NCBI RefSeq assembly: GCF_029227915.1
Contig: NC_079879.1
Coordinates: forward strand, 23,268,501 to 23,332,500
Length of the DNA: 64,000 nucleotides
From: Hydractinia symbiolongicarpus
Taxonomy: Eukaryota; Cnidaria; Hydrozoa; Anthoathecata; Hydractiniidae
Reading direction: 5' to 3'
In this document: piece after piece, positions 10,738-23,239 of the stretch
How the letters are laid out: every line of letters begins with the position of its first letter
Numbering within the stretch: position 1 is the stretch's first letter
The notes under the pieces: generated by a model
What the model saw: only the letters and a program-made list of their open reading frames with translations
The model's database searches: none
What the model was told of the DNA's origin: nothing
Made by a program: the position numbers and the translations under genes

Positions 10738-11917
10738 TTCACTTAGGTTCTTTTTTAATTTATAATCTATTTTTTTCTGAAACAAACAAACAAAAAATAA
10801 AGTTCATTCAAAATAATTTTTGCACTTGCCTGACACGCAGCCAGACGCAGTTTGTGTCTGTCTTATTAGAGACACAAACTTATAAGTCTTTTTTTTTAGT
10901 ACAATAACAATTTGATTGGCCTATCTACTAATTCAGCTTTTGACTTGATAAGATTCAACTTTCCTATTGGTGAATAGGAAAGCCGGGTCTTATTAATAAG
11001 CCTAATCATTTGAGTTTTGTTTTCCCCGATTGAGTTTTGTTTTACAAATTGAAGTTTTCCGTCCTTATTACAGGACTAGCAATTAAGTTGACCACAATGG
11101 AACACCCGTAGCGTTCTTTTTAAAAAAAGAAGGACAAAGCAAAGAGCGTCTAGCTAAAAGGTGCATCATGAGCTGATGTACAAAAGTATAGGGGCCTAAA
11201 TTAAAGAATAAGCTGAAATGCGCCTTACGTATTGTGTTTTTATTTTACGTTATTTTTTTTCCGCTTTTGATTTTATTTACAAACTTGCTTCCCAGTACCC
11301 CTGCACTTCTGTTTATATCTTATGACGTAAATATTTATGAGCGCGATGATAAGAATATAGCTGTCTTTAACGGAATTGTTAGCTTGGGAGGTCACACGAA
11401 TACCAACTAAAATACTGATATTGTCTACAATCAAGATTTTACATTTTAAGCTTTCTTAGCTTAATCGCTTATCTTTCTGTCACACCTGCACATGATCGGG
11501 CATATTCACATCACCACATACCTTGATAAACCCTTGAATACAGCACCTCGTATTATTAATTGTATGATACCATGCTTATCATAACTAGCAAGTCAAAAAT
11601 CTTAAGAACCTAGCAAAAGTAATCATAGGCAACTTTTCAAGCTCTTTCAAATGCAATCAAGTTGCTGTCACACAGGAGGTAAGCTAAGCTGCATGTTCTT
11701 GTGAATTAACAAAATGTTTTCAAGCATAAAAGACCCCTCCTTGAGACGTTCACAACGAAATCGAATACATACATAAAATACAACAAGTTCCCATCGATTC
11801 GATCTTCCAATATCTATTTGTTGTGGGCTTGCATCAGGAAAATCGAACGCGCATGTAATGTTATTTGAAACCATTGCAGCGCTTTTAACTCCATTACTGA
11901 TGCTTTTAAAAACTCAA

Positions 11918-14568
11918 CTAGCTGTTTCCCGTGGAAGAATCCACTGTATTCCATTTAATTTATGTAGCAGATATATGTCCATCAAAAAACAAACAATACA
12001 GCAGTGCACATCTTACATCTGCATTATTATATAAATGACCAAAAAAATTAAAGGTTTTCAACAACTGCAGTATTTATGTGACATTTAAAATCTAAATCTA
12101 CTAAAATTACTTGCTCTGACCATCTGACAAATGCGAAAATTATTCGGAAAGAAGTTTCCAAAAGCATTTCAACATACATCTCACCCATAAAATTTAAATC
12201 ACTTAAAACGCCACATATATACAAAAAAGCTGATCAATGTCAAACACAAATCTCTCATTGTATATGTTAAAATCAGTTAGTTTATTGCAAACCCTGCCAA
12301 AGGTTGACACACAATGTGAAAAATAAACAATAAATTGTGCCTCTGACAGAATTTTTTATCTAAGGTGTAAAAAAAGGGATTTGCAAGGACAAATTATAAT
12401 GCAATAAAACATTATTTGATATATTGCATACAGTCCCTCCTCACCAAACTTTAGACAAAATGCCAACAAAATAACGGTGTTTAAACCTAAAATTAATAAA
12501 GTCCTTTTAGCAATTTGCATGCTGTTTTACCATCAATAAAGTAAACAAAATTTCAAATCTCACATAGTATTCTGTCACAAATTTTCATAAAATATATATA
12601 TAAGTCATAATGAGTCAAACAACAGCAATCAATCTGTATATAAGTTCATTTTATGTCAATTTTTGCACCAATTTTGCAACACAAAATACAAATTCTAAAT
12701 AATACTAAAATCTCTTATTTTGGTCCTTCGCATACCGACGGTCTCCCACAAAAGTTTAATCAAAATGTAAAAAATGAGAGGTAACGACAAAATCAAAGTT
12801 TGCAAAATTTCACTATTTCAGTACATATATCTACTGCATATGCCCTCTAAAACAATATTTTAATCCAAAATGCCAAAGAAAAACAGTTTGCAACAAAAAT
12901 CAGTTATTTCGATAATATTGCATACACTCTTTCCTCACAAAAGCTTCACAAACTGTAAAAAAAAGAATGGTTGTAGGGAGTGCTTCTGATTCAACAAAAA
13001 AAGTTTTTTTGACACATTGCATCTAGCCCTTACCCATTAAATCTTACACAAAATTTCCAAAACTATATATATACGATTTAGAACACATCAAATTTAAATC
13101 GAGAAGGATCAGTCATTTCGATATATTGCACGGAGTCCTCCCCAGTAAGAATTTATACGAAATATAGAAAAACAAAGCTTGCAAGGTGTAAAATTGAATT
13201 CTTCTTCTGTGTATATATATATGGTCCTTCCTCGCAAAATTAACATAAAATGTCAAAAAGGTTCAGATATAACATCTAACACAACAAAAATCAGTTCTAT
13301 CAGTATATGTCATGCCATTGTCTTCAACCAAATGTTCCCCTTAAAGTTTCACAGACACAGCCTGTAAATTAAAAACAACTAAGATCAGGTATTTTGGTCT
13401 ATTTCATACCATTCTGTTCCAAATAACTTATAAAATGTAAAAATTGAGTGGTAAAACAGAAATTTGCAAAATTCTATTTTTTTATATGCATGTATATTAT
13501 ATGCCTTCTACAACAATAAGTTAATTCAAAATGTCAAAAAGAAGAAAAAAATAGCTTACAAAGAGTATAAAATTGAAATCAACAAAGTAGCTCTTTTGGT
13601 GTATTAAATATAAGCCATACGCACAAAAGTTTACACTAAATGTAAGAAAATGGTTGTGTTTAGTAATTCTAAATTAAGAAAAGTCAGTTCTTTTAGCATG
13701 CTGATTAAGGGGTTTGCCCACAAATTCTTACATGAAAATGTCAAAACCACAATTTGAAAGAAATTAAATTTACATTTTAAAAATAAGTAATTTCTGAACT
13801 TTATTTTCAGAATATTTGGAGGAAAAGAACTTCGCAAACCAAAAAAAACCAGGAAAATGTTTAAAATCTTCAGGGTTAATAACGTTTGATGGGTTTTGTG
13901 GGAATATATATACTGGGAATCTTTAGTTTAAAGCTAGCATTAGCTAGCTACAGCAGCTAATAGCTAGTCACTTAAATATAAACTGGAGACTTAGCTAGGT
14001 ATAAAGAACATGGCTACATATATATATATTCCTAGCTAGCTAGCTAGTTGTTGGTGGTGGTTGGCTTTTATGATGCTAGCTATAAAACATGTCTGGCAAC
14101 AATAATATAATCAAAACTGAAAATAAAACATGAAAAAACCTTACAGAACCTTGCTATGATTAGTTTATAAAACCATGCTCTTCTTCAAATGTTTTTTTAA
14201 AGATTTATTTTGAATGAAAGAGTAGAGAATACTCAAAAAGAACAGCCATCTTTTTCGTAAACACAATTTCCGTTTTATGCTAGGAACTTCATTTAACAGT
14301 CCGTATGCTTTGTGAATATCTAATACCGTTTCATATGTAGCGATACCTATATATATATGCTAACATAGAGTTTTTTGGCATAAGGGTATATATATTTATA
14401 TCGTTATTAGCAGCGGGTTATATATTTACACCTTATGTGCGATTTCTATGAAGTACATCCCTAATCTTTTTAGTTAAATTTTAGCGTACAGCCACGTCAT
14501 AAGAAAGTAACCCGTGATTTCCGTGTCGTGGACTCACAGTTTTAGTCACGCAAGGGAATTAATATATA
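11918..14568 (-). mobile_element. Non-autonomous Helitron with internal monomer array
   Basis: Read on minus, the 3' end is a hairpin (AGTGGATTCTTCCACGGG) followed by CTAG at 11918-11921. The body (about 12240-13900) is the inverted counterpart of the Helitron bodies at 35300-36900 and 38000-39400. It consists of diverged monomers of roughly 100-130 bp, each with a TTGCATAC-like core and an ACAAAATGT-like stretch. The 5' end near 14568 resembles the ends at 43890 and 61027 (GTGAGTCCACGACAC block) instead. The internal ORF fragments are not conserved coding sequence. Confidence 0.6.
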
Positions 14569-14589
14569 AGATATTAACAACGTATGTGA

Positions 14590-17500
14590 TTATTTATTGT
14601 GTTTAACGTACTGACTAACGCTGCTTTGAAAATAATTTTACCATTTCCTTTTTCATTTCCTTGAAATTTTCTGTTCCCTTTTAAACCTTTGTGCTGTATA
14701 TGAGACAAATAATCATTGGTGGCGGCATTCAGCGTATGTTTTTCCTTCTTTATCAGATAACAACTTCAAAAAAGAATCCGCGTAATTAGGCTCTGATAAA
14801 TCCATTATAACAACGAAACCGGACCTCAAATCACAAAGCTGTGGTTTTCACGCAAAGTTTAGTCATGTCATTGTCGTCCTTACACATCAAAGACCGCGCA
14901 AGCAAATAAGGCGCATGGCCAACTTCACGTGGTCATAGCAAAAATGTTAAGAATAAACGCCCCTTCTAAACACCCGCCCACACTCAAAAATGGCCGTTGT
15001 TAACTTCTTGCTTTTTCAATAAGAACCCAGGGCGTTTAATCTGTCAAATACGCTGCTTGTGAAAAATATTTCTCGGCACACACTGAAAAATACTTGTGTA
15101 TTAATTCAAACCGCTTTAAATTAGCATCGCGTTTACGTGGTTGTTATCATACTCACGCCGGTGCGACCGCCAGACAACTTTTTAATGTCAAATAAATAGC
15201 AACCTAGGTAGGACCGGCTTCACTGTGTTACTTTCGCCTATCAAGCAACCACCGTCGGAAACTTGTCCCTAAGTAGCAACTGATGGAGATTGAGAGTCAT
15301 CTGAAACATACATGCTCGAGTTGGTGAAAATGTTCTCCCTCATCCCAAGAGTAACGTTGTTTCTGCCTCGCAAAAACAATGCATGAAATTGCACCGAAGT
15401 TGGCACCAAAGTTCTACTCCCTACAAAAAATCCGAATAATAACGCCTACTGGTAACAGATCGCCATCAGAGGCGGTCGATTAAGGACAGTGCAAACAGTG
15501 TCATGCATCATCATAAGCTATGTAAACTTCAACAAAGATCATCAGGTCAATTCTGTTTATCGGCGTGATATGAAACGTCAAATCAATTTACTTGTCCTTT
15601 ATGTAAATATGACCGATATGACTGATTAAATTGATTAAAAAATGACACTTAAAGCTATCTTCTTATGACTGCATTTGAAAAATACGATAATACATTCGGC
15701 GCGTTTCAGGGAATGTCACCTTGTTCGCAATTCCTTTTTAGAACAAACACAAAGACTCAATTGTGGAGAAATGTAAAATAATATGGGTCCAAGTTACAAG
15801 TTCATAGTCAATCTCAATCCCAGGGGCTGTAGTAGTGTTTTTTTTTTGATTTGATGATGAAGCTGGTGCGAGCCTCTATATTGAAGAATACTACATATCC
15901 TGAGATCGATGGTGGTTTATAGCCAACGGTAGAGAAAACTCTTTTATGACAAATATAGAAGATTTAAACATCGAATACACGACCACATAATGAACTTCAT
16001 AAGCCTACTGTTGATACCTCTGTTCCAGATTGGTTTTTAAGATTTTAAATTACCACAGAAAGCAACCTCAGAAGAGATGATGTTATTGCATGTTTATGTG
16101 ATGGTTGCATTTTAACTCTCATGATACAAACGCAGATCTCTATTTTCCACTCAATATAAATTACGCGCATCCGTTTAATGCAATTATGACGAACGTTACG
16201 TTTTATTATGACCGTTATCATTGAATTAGTGATTAAATTAACCTTTTTATGCTTTTCTTTAATTAATTATGGACAAAAATTACCCCTAGCTGTTTAAATT
16301 AGCCTACGTCATTTTAGTTGATATGTTAATTAATTTGTGAATGTGGGTCAAAAATCAATAAAAAAGCTTTTAGTGGACTGTCTCTAAACGTATCTCTGGT
16401 TATCCCAAGAAGTTTTCTGTTGTTAAATTGTCGAGATACAGATGACTTTTCATAAACTCAATGTTCTGAAGACAGTTTTATGTTGAAATATGCATCGTTT
16501 GCATTTTGGAACAGAAAGGGGGAAAGCATGAAATTAAAATGTAATGAAGTAATTCCTGTAAAGTCAATAATAAAGTTTGAATGTATGTTAAAACCTAAAA
16601 ATTAAGTAGGCTAATGTGATATATAAGAGAACAGGAAGCCACCGTGGTTCGTGTTTCATCTTTATGTTCAGGGGTCTGTAATTTACGTACGGTACGTGAT
16701 ATATATTTCTTAGCAGTTTTTGATGTATGATAAGTTGGAGAGAACAAGTGTGATTTTTTACTGCACACGTGTTTTATATCACTACTCCTGAACACATGGC
16801 ATTCTCAACCTTGTTTCCAGAGTCTCTTGTGTAGTGTGGGTTTGTCCCAAAGGTAAACGTCCTGGAAACAATTGGTGACATTCTGGCTATATTAAATGTA
16901 GTTAATAAAAATACCCTGGCGATATTTACAGGGAATTTTTATGAAGAAAGAGAGAAAATTATGTCATAGACGCAGAAAAAAAATTCTTTTGTTTACTTTA
17001 TTTAGGTTGATAGGAACAAACTATATAAGAACGCGTTGCTTTAGACGTCCAAAACTTTAGAACATGTTTAAAATATATATATATTAATTATATAAAGGAG
17101 CTGATGGTTTAAATTGAAAAAGTTAATATCATTAAAATACATTCTTCAAGTTAAATGTTCTTATAAAAAATAAGTATACACATTCATACCGGTTTTCTTG
17201 CTAGCTACACCTCTCCATCATATAGGCTTGAATGAGATCTCCACCTGTGCTGTCCTGTTAATGAAGAAAGAGATCTTATCGGTTTATCTTGTGATCCGCT
17301 TGCCAAGTAAATAAAAAATTAATCCGATATATACGCAGAGGTTTTGAATTATATATAAATACGAAAGTTAAAAATAAACTCCTTTAAAGAAAACATATTT
17401 TGAATGAATGGTCAACACTTATTATACAATTTAGTATCCAGACTCCTTTTTATTATAATTAAAGGAACTATAAAAGCTATATACTTTTAATTATGGTTCA

Positions 17501-17745
17501 ATCTATTGTTCCAATTCATGTTTGCATTTAACAAGGTTACGTCGTGTATGGATAACATCGTCCTCAGTTTGTTCATTTTTCAGTTTAATTTGTATCCTCG
17601 TCCCCAGGGTTTCCTGCCTAAGCCATTATCATCGCCATCACCCTCATCATAAAGGTAACATGATCTGGGACCAAGGTTGTTTACTTTGCAATTGGTCTAT
17701 GATTTTTGTATGCGCACCATCCCTTGTGTATTTATCAATACTTGC
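14590..17745. other. No supported gene
   Basis: I see no convincing exon. A relic of the GCGTTTATT-type MITE is at 14949-15035. The slightly GC-richer 15240-15480 has a short open stretch on minus without a recognisable motif. A polyT tract lies at 15840-15850. Confidence 0.4.
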
Positions 17746-17755
17746 CGTAAATAAC

Positions 17756-18100
17756 TTTCAGGGCGGGCGCTTATTGGAGAGGGTGGAAAATCAAGAGGAA
17801 CGCCTATTACAAAAATCTCATTCTCTCTCGGCGTAGATGTTTACGGTTGAATTTACTCTACTTCAGTAAATTGGCAAATAAGTTACACAAAAAACAGTTT
17901 TGACATAAAATTACATTTCGTAGACGACTTTAAGAACAAAGTTGTTTTTTAGTAGAAGGTATTTTTTTCTATTTTCCAAAAAAATTCGATAAGTGCTGCT
18001 TTTGGCTATAGTAACATATTCAAATAACCGCCCTCGGGCGCCTATTCGAGGGGGGAGTTTATAAAAAAGAAAAGAAAAGGTGCTTATTTGAGAGAGGCAG
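17756..18100. mobile_element. Relic of GCG(C/T)TTATT palindromic MITE
   Basis: The left block GGGCGGGCGCTTATTGGAGAG and the right blocks CGGGCGCCTATTCGAGGGG and GGTGCTTATTTGAGAGAGG match the repeated interior of the MITE at 2990-3353. The ends are eroded. Confidence 0.45.
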
Positions 18101-18598
18101 AAGCTAACATATTTTGACATCAAGTTCAGAATACAAACTACTCTCCCTAAAAAATTCTTTAAACTCCACAATTTTTCTTGTGATTTATTTTTTAAATGTA
18201 AAATTTCTAATTTATATAATTTTTTAGCATTCCTCAATATAATAATGCTGCGGAGAAATTTGCCAATTTTACAAAGGTTTACAAAACTTTGCGAATTTCT
18301 TGTACATGTGCGCACATTCTTGTAGGTGAAAAGCAGGACCATGAGGTAGAATGGCTATTATATTTCTTGGAAGCGTAAGGTTTAAAAAACACTGAAAGTA
18401 CATCCTTCTCTTTAAGAAAGGTGTTATTAATTTTAAGTCAATATTTTATTTCTTAAACGAATTCATTTGGCTTCGGTGCTCTGTTTCTTACATTTCCTAC
18501 CTACAGAAGTGAGTGCGAATATCCGTGGTGTCGCACGGAAGGTGAAATCTATAAGTAAACTTCACAGAAAAGAGCGAAGTAAAAAAGTTGCTGTACAC

Positions 18599-18653
18599 GA
18601 TAGAAGCACCACGATGGTGTATGCTATAGAAGCACCACGATGGTGTATACAAT
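18599..18653 (+). repeat. Two-copy 25-bp tandem duplication
   Basis: TAGAAGCACCACGATGGTGT is followed by ATGC in copy one and ATAC in copy two, back to back. Confidence 0.85.
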
Positions 18654-19539
18654 AGAAAAAGCATCACCAAGCATTCTTGGTGTGGGATCAGTATTTCTAC
18701 GAAAGTTTAGTGCATCATTTCACCTACCTTACCTTCCTTGCAATCACCTATTTTAAAGATAAAACTGAAGATAAAAAACATGTTTTTAATACTCAAATCA
18801 TCATCTAATGTCAATATTGACAATTTCCATACGTCATCAATTTAGTTATTACGCGCAAAAAACAAACGTAATTTTCAATTCGTAATATTTTTTTTTTCAA
18901 TTGGTATAAAGAACAGGAAGTAAATTACAACTACCACTGTATGATTACGCGTGACTGATTTATATAAACTTAAAAGTCCTTAAAAAACAAGAGATGTATA
19001 ATGATGTCAGTCATTATAATTTCTTTGACATCATGTCCTGAAAATCTTGCTCACACAAAACACCGTGTTTAGGTTACAACGGCTAAAGAAAACGTTCACC
19101 AGACCAGAAAATAACTGTGTTTTTAAATTAGTTTAGACGTCGACTAATAATTCATGTCGCCTCCTACCCTAATTCTTACGGTGACTTTGCGCTAAGGGGA
19201 AAAATATTGTCAACCAAGCCAGTTTTAAATTTTAAAAATATCGCCACATTTTTCTGATGTCGGTTACTATGAAGTTATCACCGCAAATGTAAACACGTTT
19301 ATTTTGTTTTTTTTGCGGTTCTAAGAATGTTTGTCTCTACGTTGGTTTAAGATATTGTGTGAATACGAAAAATTTCAATTTTGTGTAAAATACATGAAAT
19401 TATTTAAATAGAACACAGGAAAGAAATGGGAATTTTATACCAGCCGAAAAATTAAAGTGTTTCATTCAACTTTTTTCCCGGCACTTTAATTCGACTAGTT
19501 TAATTTTCTCCAGTGGAACAATTCAGTTGTTTTTCTATT

Positions 19540-20100
19540 ACTGCGAGTCTTTGATACTGTTATTACTAAAAACTACCCCTTAAATTTCTTTTGTTAGGAT
19601 TAACCTTAAAACACAACCTTATTTTATAAAGGAGAATTTCTCAATAGAGTTTGGACACGTGATTTTACCTGAAAATCGTACGAAATCCGATTTTCGGGTA
19701 ATGTTTTGGCTTCGATTATGACATTTAAACAAACCGGAAAATATGCTAAATAGCTAATTTTATTTGGCTAATAGAACGGTAAAATTTGGTCTAGACCTAA
19801 AGCAATCTGAGTTTTAAGCATATAGTCGTATTAAGGGCAAATTCCAAGCTTTGGATGACGTCACAGTGAAATGTGCTGACATAAGCCAAACTTTATTGCT
19901 GCCATTTGTTCTTTTTATGGCATAGTAAAAGTTGGTCAAGTTTAATGCTATTTGAAAAGTCTATCAAAAGTTGTGCGCCCCAAAGCTTCAAAAAATCCCA
20001 GTATATTTATAGGGTAAAAGAAGATAATTTTGCAGGGATTTACAAATGGATGAAGTTGGATTTTGGTAGAAATAATTTTTTGCGAACCGAACAGTAATGG
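19540..20100. repeat. Dispersed repeat, second copy at 29640-30250
   Basis: Both loci share ATTACTA(A/G)AAACTA(C/T)CCCT, then TTAGGATTA(A/T)C with TTAAAACA, then CTTTTTATGRC...CCAAGTTTRAT, then a CTATCAAAAGTT block in the same order. The family is unidentified. ORFs across it are not conserved between the two copies. Confidence 0.5.
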
Positions 20101-20199
20101 GAAATAGTGTATATGACACCCTTATTTATAAGAACAATACTTTCAATAAGAACAATACTTTCTGAATTATTTACTCAGGATAGCTTCTTCAGTTCCTAA

Positions 20200-20440
20200 T
20201 AGAACGGTTACCCATGAAGGTCCTGCGAAGGTGATCCCAGTGCATTTAAAGCTCCCCTTTCAGCTACGGAAGGTGTACCAGCACAACAGCCGCTCAACTA
20301 GACAATCGCTTATTCTCATGCTGCACGTTAAGCAAAAAGGATCGATTCACAGTCTCTGACATGAGTCAGTCGGGGTTTGATGCAAAGACCTTACGCACTG
20401 GAGGCAAAAGCTCTACCACAAGGCCACCAACCGATTTTGA
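20200..20440 (-). repeat. tRNA-derived SINE
   Basis: On the minus strand the head (about 20435-20360) reads as a tRNA-like unit with GTGGTAGAGC as A box and a GGTCTTTGCATCAAACCCC B-box region. Its body matches 10130-10290. Confidence 0.6.
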
Positions 20441-20632
20441 TCCATTAACAATTTGTAAATGTGATTCTTAAATAGAGCTGTTGTAATAATCTTTTAAAGA
20501 CTGGATAATGAATTTGTAAACATGGTTGAACAAATAGAAAAAGGCCAAGCTACACATTCTTCAACACCCAGCTTAGTAAAACTTAGAAATCCGCTGTTCT
20601 TCTTATCTTAATTTCGACAGAAGCACGCCTTA

Positions 20633-21784
20633 CAGGGGCGTAGCCAGCGTCAGTCAGGTTCTGCGATCGACTGACCTACTTATTTCATTTCAACACGTCG
20701 TTTTTTCCACCGCCACCGCCAACACATGGATGGGCGCACCAATTGTGCATCCGGCACAAATCTTTTCCAGGGCGGCGCACACAAGCTTCGCGTTTGCACG
20801 TCGTTTTCGCAGGATTTAGCAGTATGCACTTTGTTTTGCAGGCTGAGGTGTTGAATCTCTACTTTGTTTCGCAGATAGTCTTTTTCGCAGGATTACCTGC
20901 GAAAATTATGCCTATGTACGGTCTTGTGTCTTCCATTTATGGTCATTTTGGACGCATTCTATTGGCTAGTAAATTTCGCAGAAAGGTTAAAAATTCGCTC
21001 CATATATGGCTATAGAACATACGCAAGAAAGTCAAAAAAAAAAAAAAAAAAGTAACAAGGCTAGCGAAGTTGTGAAGGTGAAGAAAGCATGATGTTGCTG
21101 TCAAACGTGGATCCGTATTTAGCTTTATAACTTGTATAGAGCTTCATGAAAATTCTCTATACTCGAACCATCTAATTTTTGTATCTGTATGTAAATATTC
21201 AGATTTGTTTTCCTGTGTAGAAAGCACTTTCAAGTTTTCAGTTATCTAGCTATTCATCCTCTTCTGTAACTCTGTTTAGACAGCAGATCTTGTAGCTATA
21301 CAGAATAAAGCTATTCTTATAAGCCTTTATAACAGTTTAAGAGAAATATTTTAACTTTTTATCCTGATTGTGGTCAGCTATGATTCAAGACGGTTTTAAA
21401 TCAGAAGATTTTTCCTCATCTGCCTTCAAATAAAAATTTACAACCAGTATCTATTTTATTTTGCGATTATGACAAACATTCTGGGCAATTTAAACCTAAT
21501 CCCTTCAGTTTCTTTAAGTTTGAGTAAAGCTACGTTAAAGCGTTCTGCTCAATATTTTAAGCTAGGTTGGCATGCGTTATGATAACAAAGCAAAAGAAAA
21601 AGAAAAGGAAACGTGTGTATCATCTCGAAGTTGTTCCTTTTGCATTAACCCAAACGTTAGTTAATCAATGTGGTACTTCTAGCCCCCCAAACCCCTCGTG
21701 GGTTATTATCGCACCTGCAGTGCGATGTTGACCCTGCGGGTCAATGGTTCGACTAAGGTTAATTATTTTCTGGCTACGCCCCTG
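20633..21784. mobile_element. hAT-type DNA transposon, non-autonomous, 5-bp TSD
   Basis: The 15-bp perfect terminal inverted repeats are CAGGGGCGTAGCCAG and CTGGCTACGCCCCTG. Both ends are flanked by CCTTA (20628-20632 and 21785-21789), a 5-bp target duplication. CAGGGG ends are typical of hAT. No transposase is visible in the 1152-bp interior, which includes an A18 tract near 21035. Confidence 0.8.
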
Positions 21785-22340
21785 CCTTATAAGAATTACA
21801 TTGATGCTACAGAAATTGATTTTGTTTGTATATGTTTCCTTCAAAATTTTGAAGTCAAAAATTTTACTGCTTTTATTTACCAAAAGTGCTGATAATTAAC
21901 CTGAAATAAATTGTTTTAATGGTTTCCACATAGATACCATTTGCATAATATTCAAGCTACATGTATCCAAAGCAGCTCATTTTCACAATTTCCAGGCTAC
22001 GAACCAACTTACTTAAAGAATATATATTTTTACTTAAGAAACACTTTTCTGTTCCTTGCTGGCATGAAATTCTTATACTTATCAGCACCTATGCTATCCC
22101 CATAACAAGACCGATTGTTATACATCTATATCGAACCCCTTCATTTATTTTTAAACGAAATTTACATATAGTACGTTTGATTCTAAATTTTGCAAACACC
22201 TTTTTGAGGAAAAAGTCAGGGTTTAGGTTAAGTTAGGGAAAATTATTATTATTATTGTTATTAATTAATTGACATAATATATCTTTCGTTGCACTTTAGG
22301 AGCCATGTACATCCTGAGAATGACTGGAAAAACGCACCTG

Positions 22341-22530
22341 GGAGGAGTATAAGAATGGGTTTGGTGGATCCGACTTTTGGTTAGGAAATGAAAAGATTCA
22401 TCGACTAGACTCATCTTGGAATACTGAATTGCACATTTATTTCTCTAATTCACACAGAAGTTACTCTTTTTACTACAGAGACTTCTCCTTGGAATCCGAG
22501 ACTAATTTTTATCGAATGAAGGTCGATGGA
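22341..22530 (+). CDS. Fibrinogen-related domain (FReD) exon or fragment
   Basis: The frame at 22336-22530 reads TWEEYKNGFGG then SDFWLGNEKIHRLDSSW, then YSFYYRDFSLESETNFYRMKVDG. This is the WxxYKxGFG...FWLGNEKIH...F.v..E...Y.L.V.G core of fibrinogen C-terminal domains, the fold of ficolins, tenascins and other FREPs. The N-terminal first third of the domain and the C-terminal calcium/ligand site are not found nearby. An in-frame TGA lies just upstream at 22321-22323, so either an acceptor lies between it and the core or the piece is a pseudogene. No partner exon was identified within several kb. Confidence 0.7.
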
Positions 22531-23094
22531 CGTGTCTTCTACTTCATTCTTATTTTTTACGCAGGTCAAAGACATTTAATTAAAACGAACATCTCACAAA
22601 CATTTATTTGACACACGCCTGTCTCTTTTTGCGAGGTGGAGTCATAAAAAACTGACTAGCCAAAGAAGACTTATTTTCAGGGAGACGTCATTTATGTATC
22701 ATCTCGATGACCTAATATCAACAATTTTAAACACAAATGAAAGGCTATTGCGTTGAATATCATTTTGTCAGTGTTATACACGTTTTTGAAATTCGGGGAT
22801 GATGATAAATATTTTTAAGAACGTAAAAAAAAAAATTAAATTATTTAATGCAAAAAGAACAACATACGAGTAATAAGAGGCAATAATTCCTTCTTAGTTA
22901 GTCTAGACTCTCTTAGATTTTGTTTCTGTGAAAAAACAGGTCAGGTGCGTTTTTAATATGTTTTAAATTTTCGGCAAGATCTCCACCTGAACGTTCTCAT
23001 AAAACAAGGTTTTCATAACAAATAAGTAACATATTTATGATTGGATGTATTGTATTGTGGTACGTTTGTTTTTTTCTATATTATTTTATTATAG

Positions 23095-23198
23095 ACTTGA
23101 ATACATGCATTAAACGCTGCACGGCAGAACTCAGCACCTTTGACAATGGAAGTAAAAAGCTGAAAGCAGTACAGAGGGCACAGGATGCTGGTATGGAG
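23095..23198 (+). CDS. Possible isolated internal exon, product unknown
   Basis: A pyrimidine-rich tract ending TTATTATAG precedes an open 104-nt stretch that ends at AG/GTAATT. The 34 codons read LNTCIKRCTAELSTFDNGSK then KLKAVQRAQDAGME, which looks like an amphipathic coding helix rather than random AT-rich DNA. I do not recognise the family, and no adjoining exon is evident. Confidence 0.3.
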
Positions 23199-23239
23199 GT
23201 AATTGTGGCACAAACCTCTTTCTTGGTGTTCATATGAAA

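Noticed and set aside
14590-14930. Possible ankyrin-like coding texture on minus
   Set aside because: Only short pieces in different frames with several stops, and no clear repeat motif.
15240-15480. GC-richer open stretch of about 38 codons on minus
   Set aside because: No recognisable domain and no convincing splice sites at both ends.
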